Of a stretch of 64,000 nucleotides of DNA, positions 40,794 to 48,978 are shown in pieces. The stretch spans positions 124,001-188,000 of the forward strand of contig NZ_PTJA01000001.1 of assembly GCF_002934545.1 (NCBI RefSeq), read 5' to 3'. Position 1 is the stretch's first letter; each line of letters begins with the position of its first letter. The notes beneath the pieces are model-generated. The model worked only from the letters and a program-made list of their open reading frames with translations. It searched no databases and had not been told where the DNA came from. This DNA is from Lacrimispora xylanisolvens (GTDB lineage Bacteria; Bacillota; Clostridia; Lachnospirales; Lachnospiraceae). Made by a program: the position numbers and the translations under genes.

Positions 40794-42050
40794 ATGACAG
40801 AAGACCAGCTGATACATATCATGGAGACAGAGCTGGTAAAAGCATTAGGGTGTACAGAGCCTATCGCAATTGCATATGCAAGTGCAACGGCAAGGAAATA
40901 TCTGGGAGCCATTCCTGAAAAAATAACAGTCTCCTGCAGTGGGAACATGATTAAGAATGCAAAAGCAGTGGTGGTACCCATGACGGGTGGCATGAAGGGA
41001 ATTGAGGCAGCAGCAGCAGTGGGGGCAGCAGGTGGAGATCCGGATAAGGGACTTGAAGTACTGACATCAGTCAGGGAACCGGATTTACAGATTGCAAACC
41101 GGTTGCTTGAGGAAAAAATATGCCGGGTTGAATTGCTGGATACCTCGGAGAAGCTTCACTTAATTGTAATTATGACACAGGGCTTAAATGAGGTTAAGGT
41201 GGAACTGAAAAAAACACATCTTGGAATAACTGGAATTGAGAAAAACAAGCAGGTCCTTTTTGAAGAAAAGGAAGGCGGGGAAGAAGAACAGGTAGATTAC
41301 AGCTGTCTGAATATGGATTCCATATTTGAATTTACAGAACAGGTAGACTTAAAAAAAGTGAGGAGGCTGATTGCTGAACAAATTGAATGTAATACCAACA
41401 TTGCTCAGGCGGGGCTGTCAAGCAACTATGGAGCCGAGATTGGAAAGACACTTTTATCCGTTTATGGGGATGATGTAAAGATCAGGGCAAAAGCAGTGGC
41501 AGCGGCCGGCTCGGATGCCCGAATGAACGGCTGCGAGCTTCCGGTAGTCATTAATTCCGGCAGCGGTAATCAGGGAATGACAGTATCCCTTCCGGTAATT
41601 GAGTATGCAAAAACACTCAGAAGCAAAGAAGATGAACTGTACCGGGCGCTGGTGCTCAGCAATCTGATTGCTATTTATCAGAAATACCGTATGGGCAGAT
41701 TGTCTGCTTATTGCGGAGCGGTAAGTGCAGCAGCAGGTGCAGGTGCCGGAATTACTTACTTAATGGGCGGACAGAGGGAACAGATCGAAAACACCATTAT
41801 CAATACTCTGGCCAATACATCGGGAATTGTATGCGATGGTGCAAGCGCTTCCTGCGCAGCAAAGATTGCTTCCAGTGTGGATGCGGCAATTATGGGCAGC
41901 TATTTATCCATGAATGGTCACGTTTTTCTACCAGGAGACGGGATTGTAAAGGAAGATATCCAGAAGACAGTGGATGGGGTAATCACACTGGCAAGGGAAG
42001 GGATGAAGGAGACAGACGAGGTCATTTTAAATATTATGGTTCAGAGTTAA
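40794..42050 (+). CDS. cyuA: L-cysteine desulfidase family protein (CyuA/YhaM, UPF0597)
   Basis: A 418-residue member of the CyuA/CdsB family, which degrades L-cysteine to pyruvate, ammonia and sulfide, related to the serine dehydratase alpha chain. Recognisable parts are ALGCTEPIAIAYA at the start, SCSGNMIKNA, and cysteines in GCELPV, YCGAVSA and IVCDGASASCAAK that may hold an iron-sulfur cluster. I use the ATG at 40794, about 8 bases after GGAGGAG; the ATG at 40785 is too close to it. It heads the operon with the Liv transporter and an ATC-hydrolase-family protein, which supports a sulfur amino acid role, though related enzymes may act on other amino acids. Confidence 0.8.
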   Translation: MTEDQLIHIMETELVKALGCTEPIAIAYASATARKYLGAIPEKITVSCSGNMIKNAKAVVVPMTGGMKGIEAAAAVGAAGGDPDKGLEVLTSVREPDLQIANRLLEEKICRVELLDTSEKLHLIVIMTQGLNEVKVELKKTHLGITGIEKNKQVLFEEKEGGEEEQVDYSCLNMDSIFEFTEQVDLKKVRRLIAEQIECNTNIAQAGLSSNYGAEIGKTLLSVYGDDVKIRAKAVAAAGSDARMNGCELPVVINSGSGNQGMTVSLPVIEYAKTLRSKEDELYRALVLSNLIAIYQKYRMGRLSAYCGAVSAAAGAGAGITYLMGGQREQIENTIINTLANTSGIVCDGASASCAAKIASSVDAAIMGSYLSMNGHVFLPGDGIVKEDIQKTVDGVITLAREGMKETDEVILNIMVQS

Positions 42051-42089
42051 GATAATAACTCAGATAAGGAAAGGAAGGTAGTTTCAGTT

Positions 42090-43277
42090 ATGAAAAAGGG
42101 GTTTATCAGGTATTCATTGGCAATGATGGCACTTGCAGGGTTACTTTCAGGCTGTGCACAGGGGAATGGACAGAGTACAGAAGGAACTTCTGCGGCCAAG
42201 ACGGAAGGAACCAGCTCAAAAGGCGGAGAAGGAACGGTCAAGATTGCAGTAGCTGGTCCGATGACTGGAGATAATTCAGAATATGGAATTGGCTTTACCA
42301 ATGCAGCCAAATTAATGGCAGATCAGTGGAATGCTCAGGGAGGGGTTCTGGGCAAACAGATTGAAATCGTACCTTATGATGATAAGAATACATCAGAGGA
42401 AGCAACCACCATTGCACAGAAAATTGTATCCGATGGAGATATCAGCGGCGTAATCGGTCATTTCTCGTCCGGAGTATGTATGACTGCAGCTCCTATTTAC
42501 CAGGAGAATAAGATTATTGAGATTTCACCGTCTGCATCTCACCCGGATTATTCTAAGATCGGTAATTACATTTTCAGAAATAATACAGTCATATCAAAAG
42601 AAGGTGCGGCTTCAGTCGATATTGCTGTTCATGATCTGAAGAAGAAAAATATCGGTATTATATCCATTATGACTGACTGGGGAACCAATACATCCGGAAT
42701 TATCAAAGATCTGGTTACCGGATTAAATGATCCCAATGTAAAAGTGGTTGCACATGAAGAAGTAATGGAAGGTTCCGATGATTATACACCGGCAATCACC
42801 AAGCTGAAAGAAGCAGGCGCAGATGTGGTAATCTGCTGCGGAATGTATAATCTGGTGGCACCTGTTGCCAAACAGTATAAAAACATTGATCCGGATATTG
42901 CCATAGTTGGATTCTCCAACGCTTACAGCCAGCAGCTGATTCAGCTGGGAGGCGAAGCGGTGGAAGATGTATGCTTCCCGGTTATTTTCTTCTCAGAATC
43001 GGATGATGCAGATGTAAAGGCTTATGTGGATGAGTATAAGAAAGTCTATGGAAATTCACCCTCTGCCCTGACCTCTCAGGCCTATGATTCTGTGGGAATT
43101 CTTCTTACTGCCATGAAGGAAGCGGGTACGACTGATTCAGAAAAAGTAAGAGACAAGTTAAATGAGATCACCTACAAAGGAGTAACTGGAAACATCAAGT
43201 TTGACGAGCAGGGTGATGTCGATAAGCAGTTTAACAAGGTAACCATTAAAGATGGAAAATTTGTCAAGATGAACTAG
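42090..43277 (+). CDS. livK: Liv-type ABC transporter substrate-binding lipoprotein
   Basis: A 395-residue periplasmic-binding-type lipoprotein: signal peptide with lipobox LLSGC (Cys22), then a Peripla_BP_6 fold starting VKIAVAGPMTGDNSEYG. It binds branched-chain amino acids, amides or similar small ligands. AAGGAAAGGAAGG precedes the ATG. It is followed by a hairpin and then livHMGF. The ligand is open; the operon also carries cyuA and dhaKL, so leucine-type ligands are not certain. Confidence 0.9.
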   Translation: MKKGFIRYSLAMMALAGLLSGCAQGNGQSTEGTSAAKTEGTSSKGGEGTVKIAVAGPMTGDNSEYGIGFTNAAKLMADQWNAQGGVLGKQIEIVPYDDKNTSEEATTIAQKIVSDGDISGVIGHFSSGVCMTAAPIYQENKIIEISPSASHPDYSKIGNYIFRNNTVISKEGAASVDIAVHDLKKKNIGIISIMTDWGTNTSGIIKDLVTGLNDPNVKVVAHEEVMEGSDDYTPAITKLKEAGADVVICCGMYNLVAPVAKQYKNIDPDIAIVGFSNAYSQQLIQLGGEAVEDVCFPVIFFSESDDADVKAYVDEYKKVYGNSPSALTSQAYDSVGILLTAMKEAGTTDSEKVRDKLNEITYKGVTGNIKFDEQGDVDKQFNKVTIKDGKFVKMN

Positions 43278-43285
43278 ATTAAGCG

Positions 43286-43312
43286 GCGGGAATGGCCAGG
43301 CGCTGTTCCCGC
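43286..43312 (+). promoter_or_regulatory. Intercistronic hairpin after livK
   Basis: GCGGGAA (43286-43292) pairs with TTCCCGC (43306-43312) and no T-run follows. Its place after a binding-protein gene matches the hairpin at 1663-1687. Confidence 0.55.
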
Positions 43313-43326
43313 AGAAAGGTGAAGCC

Positions 43327-44202
43327 ATGATTGCACAACAGATATTTAACGGACTGGCTTTGGGAATGGGATATGCCCTGATTGCGGTAGGATATTCCCT
43401 GGTGTTTGGTATACTCCGGCTGGTCAATTTTTCTCACGGTTCCGTCTATGCTTTCGGGGCTCAGATGGCAATGGTTTTCATAGGTCTCCGGTTTGGCGTA
43501 ATTCCTGGTTTAATCGCCAGTATGGTGCTTACAGGCGTCCTTGGAGTAGCGATTGATAAGCTTGCTCTGGAACCTTTGAGAAAAAAGAAATCCATACCTA
43601 TTGCGTCTTTAATTACAACCATTGGAATCTCCAACATAGTGACAAATCTTCTGATTGTAGCGTTTGGAAGTGAAAAACGGGCGTTTCCGCCTCTGTTTAA
43701 TTCCGGAACTCTCCAGCTTGGGAAAATTGTTGTTTCCTCCACACAGATCGGTATGCTTGTGGTATCCCTGATTCTGATGCTGATACTGGTCGGAATTGTA
43801 TTTTATACAAAAATAGGGCTGGCAATGAGGGCGGCGGAACAGAATCCAAAAGCGGCAAACTTAATGGGGATTAACGTTAACTTTGTTATCTCATTTACCT
43901 TTTTCTTAAGCGGAATATCCGCATCCATCGCCGGTTCTCTGGTAGGCAGCTATTATCAGATTGTTTACCCGAATATGGGATTTATGGCAGGTTTAAAAGC
44001 ATTTGCTGCGGCTGTGCTTGGCGGCATTGGAAGTTTACCCGGTGCAATTATCGGCGGGCTGATTGTGGGCGTGTCTGAGTCTATGGCAGCTACTGTTTTA
44101 GGATCCACCTATCGGGATTCCATGGCATTTATCATATTAATTATTGTTCTGATCGTCAGGCCCAATGGATTGTTCGGAAAGAAAGGGATCACGAAGGTAT
44201 AA
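43327..44202 (+). CDS. livH: Branched-chain amino acid type ABC permease LivH
   Basis: A 291-residue, eight-helix permease with the LivH signature GLALGMGYALIAVGYSLVFG and GLKAFAAAVLGGIGS near 219-233. AAAGGTGA precedes the ATG. livM follows 3 bases later. Confidence 0.93.
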   Translation: MIAQQIFNGLALGMGYALIAVGYSLVFGILRLVNFSHGSVYAFGAQMAMVFIGLRFGVIPGLIASMVLTGVLGVAIDKLALEPLRKKKSIPIASLITTIGISNIVTNLLIVAFGSEKRAFPPLFNSGTLQLGKIVVSSTQIGMLVVSLILMLILVGIVFYTKIGLAMRAAEQNPKAANLMGINVNFVISFTFFLSGISASIAGSLVGSYYQIVYPNMGFMAGLKAFAAAVLGGIGSLPGAIIGGLIVGVSESMAATVLGSTYRDSMAFIILIIVLIVRPNGLFGKKGITKV

Positions 44203-44205
44203 AGT

Positions 44206-45255
44206 ATGACAAATACAAGAATGGAAAAACACAGCTTTTTATATCAGTTTGAAAGCTTTATAAGCAAGAATCAAAAGCTGCTTCTTATTTTGCTGGCTGC
44301 ATTTCTCTGTCTGTTGCCCAAAAGCGTAAACAATCAGTATTTTCTGACCGTAATTGTAAAGATGGCAGTCTATGCCATGTTTGGTCTTGGACTTAATATA
44401 CTTACCGGCTATACCGGTCTTGTATCCTTAGGACATGCGGGGTTTGTTGCAATTGGTGCCTATACGGCCTCTCTTTGTGCAGTCAAACTTGGCTTAAGCT
44501 TCTTTCCCTCCATGCTCCTTGGTATGGTAGCGGCAGGACTTGTGGGAATTCTTCTGGGACTTCCGACTCTCCGGCTGACAGGAACCTATCTATCCATTGT
44601 TACACTGGGGTTTGGTGAAATTATAAAAATGATTGCAATGAACTGGTCTCCTGTAACAAATGGAACACTGGGCGTTAAAAATATTCCAAAGCCTGCCGTT
44701 TTCGGTATGAAGCTTACCATCGCAAATCACGGTCTGTACTATCTGGTTATGATCATTCTGATTGTCTGCACTGTCTTCTGTCTGGTTCTTGTTAAATCAA
44801 AAACAGGAAGAGCGCTGCAGGCAATAAAGGGAGACGAGCTTGCCAGCGTAATGATGGGAATTAATGTTACTTACTATAAAATCCTGGCATTTGTACTGTC
44901 AGCCTGTATTTGCGCCGCTGCTGGTGCACTATATGCCACTCTTATCGGATATGTAGATCCTAATACCTTTAACTTTGATGTATCCACTCTGATTCTTTCC
45001 ATTGTAATTCTGGGCGGAATGGGAACAATACGGGGAATGTTTCTGGGAGCAGCCATTTTAATAGCTCTTCCGGAGGTGTCCAGATTTTTAATGGTTTATC
45101 GTTTTGTTTTATACGGCGTGATTCTGGTGGTAATGATGCGATTCAGACCTCAGGGAATTCTTGGCTGGAAATCCCAGCTTCCATATAAATTATCCAGGCA
45201 GGTTGTGGAACGGCTTAAAACGGCGGAGACAGAGGAGGCGGGAGACAATGGCTGA
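44206..45255 (+). CDS. livM: Branched-chain amino acid type ABC permease LivM
   Basis: A 349-residue permease with about ten helices and the LivM landmarks GLVSLGHAGFVAIGAY and ILGGMGTIRG. It partners LivH in the channel. Its end overlaps livG by 8 bases. Confidence 0.93.
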   Translation: MTNTRMEKHSFLYQFESFISKNQKLLLILLAAFLCLLPKSVNNQYFLTVIVKMAVYAMFGLGLNILTGYTGLVSLGHAGFVAIGAYTASLCAVKLGLSFFPSMLLGMVAAGLVGILLGLPTLRLTGTYLSIVTLGFGEIIKMIAMNWSPVTNGTLGVKNIPKPAVFGMKLTIANHGLYYLVMIILIVCTVFCLVLVKSKTGRALQAIKGDELASVMMGINVTYYKILAFVLSACICAAAGALYATLIGYVDPNTFNFDVSTLILSIVILGGMGTIRGMFLGAAILIALPEVSRFLMVYRFVLYGVILVVMMRFRPQGILGWKSQLPYKLSRQVVERLKTAETEEAGDNG

Positions 45256-46036
45256 CAATGCATACTTATCGGTGAAAGGAATTACCAAAAGATTCGGCGG
45301 TATTGTTGCAGTAGAGCAGGTAAGCTTTGAGATAAACAAAGGGGAAGTGGTTTCTATTATCGGCCCCAATGGTGCAGGAAAAACCACGGTTTTTAATATG
45401 CTGACGGGTGTGTACCAGGTGGACGAGGGAACCATTGTTTTTAACGGAGAAGAGATACAGAATAAAAAGCCCAAGCATATTGTTATGGCAGGGATGTCCC
45501 GGACCTTTCAGAATATCCGGCTGTTTCAGGATATGAGAGTAATTGAAAACGTACTTATTGGGGCACATATAAAGACTTCTTACAGTTTCCTTGATTCCAC
45601 CTTCCGTACGGCGAGATACCGCAAGGAAGAGGATGAAAAGGTGCTGCAGGCCATTGAACTTCTGAAATCAGTAGGACTGGAGCACAGAAAAGATGACTAT
45701 GCCTCCAATCTGCCTTATGGAGACCAGAGGAAACTGGAAATTGCCAGGGCAATTGCTACCGGTGCAGGGCTGCTTTTATTAGATGAGCCGGCAGCGGGTA
45801 TGAATCCGAAGGAATCAGAGGAGCTGATGCTTTTTATCCGATCCTTAAAACAGAAGGGATATACCGTACTCCTCATCGAACATGATATGAGTGTGGTTAT
45901 GAACATCTCAGACCGGATTTATGTAATTGATCATGGCAAACCAATTGCCCACGGGCTTCCTGTGGAAATTGCAAACAATGAACGAGTCATTGAAGCTTAT
46001 TTGGGAGGAGTGCATAAGGATGCTGAAGATAACTGA
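45248..46036 (+). CDS. livG: ABC transporter ATPase LivG
   Basis: A 262-residue ATPase: Walker A GPNGAGKTT near 38-46, signature LPYGDQRKLE and Walker B LLLDEPAAGMNP, with the LivG-typical RTFQNIRLF. I start at the ATG at 45248, which follows GAGGCGGGAG and overlaps the livM stop. livF overlaps its end by 17 bases. Confidence 0.93.
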   Translation: MADNAYLSVKGITKRFGGIVAVEQVSFEINKGEVVSIIGPNGAGKTTVFNMLTGVYQVDEGTIVFNGEEIQNKKPKHIVMAGMSRTFQNIRLFQDMRVIENVLIGAHIKTSYSFLDSTFRTARYRKEEDEKVLQAIELLKSVGLEHRKDDYASNLPYGDQRKLEIARAIATGAGLLLLDEPAAGMNPKESEELMLFIRSLKQKGYTVLLIEHDMSVVMNISDRIYVIDHGKPIAHGLPVEIANNERVIEAYLGGVHKDAEDN

Positions 46037-46727
46037 TTTAAATACTCATTACGGTCCCATACATGCTCTCAAAGGCGTGGATATGGAGATTGGAAAAGGG
46101 GAAGTCGTCTCTTTGATTGGCAGCAACGGAGCCGGGAAATCCACCCTGTTAAATACCATTGTAGGAATTGCCAGATCATCCGGAGGCAGGGTTGAGTTTA
46201 TGGGCAAGGAGATTACCAACAGCCCGCCTCATACAATGACTAAGCTGGGAATCAGCATTTCGCCGGAAGGCAGAGAGGTATTTCCTGCTCTTACAGTGGA
46301 GGAAAATCTCCGCCTTGGCGCTTATACGGTAAATGACAAGAAAAAGATTGCAGACAGCTATGAGCGTGTGTACCAGATATTTCCCAGGCTGAAAGAACGA
46401 ATCAGGCAGTCGGCAGGTACTCTCTCTGGAGGAGAGCAGCAGATGCTTGCGATTGGCAGGGCATTAATGTGCGGACCTGAGCTGTTGTTGTTAGATGAGC
46501 CGTCGCTTGGCCTGGCACCAAACTTTGTACTGCTGATTTTTGATCTGATAAAAGAGATTAACAGGCAGGGAGTAACGATTCTTCTCATTGAACAGAACGC
46601 CAACATGGCTTTAAGTGCTTCAAACAGGGCATATGTACTGGAAAATGGAAAAGTCACCATGTCAGGTGACGCGAAAGAAATTGCTAATGATCCCAGAATT
46701 AAAAAAGCATATTTAGGCTTAGGTTAA
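46020..46727 (+). CDS. livF: ABC transporter ATPase LivF
   Basis: A 235-residue ATPase: Walker A GSNGAGKST, signature LSGGEQQML, Walker B LLLDEPSLGLAP. The start at 46020 (MLKITDLN) follows GGGAGGAG and overlaps livG; longer frames are inside livG. dhaK follows 10 bases later, so the kinase genes are in the same transcript. Confidence 0.93.
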   Translation: MLKITDLNTHYGPIHALKGVDMEIGKGEVVSLIGSNGAGKSTLLNTIVGIARSSGGRVEFMGKEITNSPPHTMTKLGISISPEGREVFPALTVEENLRLGAYTVNDKKKIADSYERVYQIFPRLKERIRQSAGTLSGGEQQMLAIGRALMCGPELLLLDEPSLGLAPNFVLLIFDLIKEINRQGVTILLIEQNANMALSASNRAYVLENGKVTMSGDAKEIANDPRIKKAYLGLG

Positions 46728-46737
46728 AGGAGGTACC

Positions 46738-47724
46738 ATGAAAAAGATTATTAACAAACCTATGGACGTGGTAGGGGAGGCACTTCGGGGAATGGAGCTT
46801 GCCCATCCCGAACTTTTGTATACACCGGGATATGAAGTAATATCCCGGAAGGAGAAAGCAGATAAAGTGGCGGTTATCTCCGGAGGCGGGGCTGGACATG
46901 AACCAGCTCATGCGGGGTATGTGGGAAAAGGCATGCTTGATGCGGCTGTATCTGGAAATGTATTTTCCTCTCCCAGTCCTGACCGGATCGGCGATGCCAT
47001 AAACCGGATGAATTCGGGAAAAGGAATTCTTTTAATTATTAAGAATTATTCCGGAGATATTATGAACTTCGGACTTGCCTCTGATCTTGCAGAGGCAGAG
47101 GATATTGAGGTGGAAAGCGTAGTTGTTAAGGATGATGTGGCTGTTCCTGACAGTACCTATTCCACAGGAAGAAGGGGCATCGCAGGCACCGTATTTGTTC
47201 ATAAGATCGCTGGGGCAAAGGCAGAGCTTGGTGGAAATTTAAAAGAGGTGAAAGCAGCAGCCGAAAAGGCTATTGCCAACATCAGAAGCATGGGAATGGC
47301 CATGAGCCCCTGCGTTCTTCCGGCAGTTGGAAAACCCGGATTCGTTCTGGAAGACAACGAGATTGAGATTGGTATGGGAATCCATGGAGAGCCGGGAGTA
47401 GAAAGAACCCGGGTTAAAACAGCAAAAGAGACTGCCGGAATTTTACTTGAGAAGATTCTTGAGGACTATGATTATACCGGAAGTGAAGTGGCAGTGCTGG
47501 TAAATGGTCTTGGCGGCACTCCTCTGATGGAACTCTATATCCTGAATATGGAAGTTCAGAAGCTGTTAGAAGAAAAGAATATCAGGGCTTATAAAACACT
47601 TGTGGGAAATTATATGACCGCACTGGATATGACTGGCTGTTCTTTAACCCTTATGAAGCTGGATGACGAGTTAAAGGAGCTTCTTGACGCTCCCTGTGAT
47701 ACTCCGGCTTTAAAAATCAGATAA
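46738..47724 (+). CDS. dhaK: Dihydroxyacetone kinase subunit DhaK
   Basis: A 328-residue DhaK. The substrate His216 in GMGIHGEPG, which forms a hemiaminal with dihydroxyacetone in characterised enzymes, and the GGGAGHEPAHAG loop at 49-60 are present. With DhaL it phosphorylates dihydroxyacetone or a similar ketose. No DhaM phosphotransferase gene is in the window. AAAGGAGG precedes the ATG. It follows the Liv transporter, an unusual pairing. Confidence 0.92.
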   Translation: MKKIINKPMDVVGEALRGMELAHPELLYTPGYEVISRKEKADKVAVISGGGAGHEPAHAGYVGKGMLDAAVSGNVFSSPSPDRIGDAINRMNSGKGILLIIKNYSGDIMNFGLASDLAEAEDIEVESVVVKDDVAVPDSTYSTGRRGIAGTVFVHKIAGAKAELGGNLKEVKAAAEKAIANIRSMGMAMSPCVLPAVGKPGFVLEDNEIEIGMGIHGEPGVERTRVKTAKETAGILLEKILEDYDYTGSEVAVLVNGLGGTPLMELYILNMEVQKLLEEKNIRAYKTLVGNYMTALDMTGCSLTLMKLDDELKELLDAPCDTPALKIR

Positions 47725-47736
47725 GGCGGTGAAAAG

Positions 47737-48387
47737 ATGGGATTTGAATTAACGGGTAAGGATTATGCGGATTACATAAAGAAAGCATATGAACTGATTC
47801 ATGAAAACGGAGACTATGTGACAGAGCTTGATCTGGCAACTGGAGACGGGGATCACTGGTCCAATATTAATATGGGCTTTGAAAAACTGGTTGAGAAATC
47901 TGAGGAACTGGGGCAGCTTCCCATCAGCGAGGAATTTAAGGAAATTGGCAAGACCATGATGGCGGTAATCGGAGGTTCCTCCGGAGTGCTTTACGGATCT
48001 GCGTACCTCGCGGCAGCCAAAGCGGTAAAGGGCAGAGAGACATTGGACTGCCAGGGAGTTTGTGACAGTCTGGAAGCCATGCTGGAGGCAATTATCTCCA
48101 GAGGGCAGGCAAAAGAAGGGTTTAAAACCATGATTGACAGCCTTGGACCGGCAGTCATGGCATATAAGAAGGGGATTTCTGATGGCATCAGTGAGTTGGA
48201 AATCTGTGAAATTGTGAAACAGGCAGCCGTTGACGGTGCCGAGAATACAAAAAACATGGAAGCGGTGAAGGGAAGAGCAACTTATCAGGCCAATAAAGGG
48301 CTTGGACACCTGGATCCGGGAGCAGTTACCATGTCATATCAAATCGGAACGTTAATGAATTGCATAAAAGAAAAAATTAATTTCTAA
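47737..48387 (+). CDS. dhaL: Dihydroxyacetone kinase subunit DhaL
   Basis: A 216-residue nucleotide-binding subunit with the metal-binding aspartates Asp32, Asp37 and Asp39 in LDLATGDGDHW and the GGSSGVLYG loop near 76-84. In PTS-type enzymes DhaL keeps a bound ADP recharged by DhaM; without DhaM here it may exchange ATP or use a DhaM encoded elsewhere. It lies 12 bases after dhaK. Confidence 0.92.
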   Translation: MGFELTGKDYADYIKKAYELIHENGDYVTELDLATGDGDHWSNINMGFEKLVEKSEELGQLPISEEFKEIGKTMMAVIGGSSGVLYGSAYLAAAKAVKGRETLDCQGVCDSLEAMLEAIISRGQAKEGFKTMIDSLGPAVMAYKKGISDGISELEICEIVKQAAVDGAENTKNMEAVKGRATYQANKGLGHLDPGAVTMSYQIGTLMNCIKEKINF

Positions 48388-48399
48388 GGAGGAACAGTT

Positions 48400-48885
48400 A
48401 TGTACAGCAACATACCGGAAGACAGAGGTCAGCACATTAAGGATTTACGGGACGGAATCGAGCATAGAGCCACCTGGTTCTACTATATGTTCACAGAGGC
48501 TAAGAAAAGAGGGTTAGATAGTGAATTTGCTCATGATGCCATTAAGAAATGCGGCTGCTTCCATGGTCAGAACAAATATACAAAGACCAGTGACTTAAAA
48601 GCTTTTGAGAAGGAATTTGTCAGTGACAATGTAAGAAACATCTTCGAGATGGATACAGAATGCACCGATGACAAGCTGGAAATCACCTTTCACCACTGCC
48701 CGCTTGTAGCTGCATGGAGAAAGCTGACCGATGACGAGGAACTGATTGCAGAGATGTGTGAAATTGCCATGGATGGAGACCGGGGAATCTGCTCCCAGTT
48801 TGAGGACTTCACCTTCCATCTGGGAAAAACCATTGCAAAGGGTGATTCCATCTGTGAGGTAACCTTCAATAAGAATCAGGATTAA
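48400..48885 (+). CDS. L-2-amino-thiazoline-4-carboxylate hydrolase family protein
   Basis: A 161-residue protein of the ATC_hydrolase family, with the typical C-terminal DGDRGICSQF and an HHCPL segment near 105. The founder opens 2-amino-thiazoline-4-carboxylate to N-carbamoyl-cysteine on the way to cysteine. It ends the operon that cyuA (cysteine desulfidase) begins, so thiazoline to cysteine to pyruvate is one possible route. Many clostridial members of this family are uncharacterised and may have other substrates. AAGGAGGAA precedes the ATG. Confidence 0.75.
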   Translation: MYSNIPEDRGQHIKDLRDGIEHRATWFYYMFTEAKKRGLDSEFAHDAIKKCGCFHGQNKYTKTSDLKAFEKEFVSDNVRNIFEMDTECTDDKLEITFHHCPLVAAWRKLTDDEELIAEMCEIAMDGDRGICSQFEDFTFHLGKTIAKGDSICEVTFNKNQD

Positions 48886-48978
48886 TAAACAGAATCAGAC
48901 TGTTTCACCAAAAGGGTTGTTGTACGAATACAGCATCCCTGTTTGGCGTTTATAAAAGAATATTTGTGAGGTGTGGGA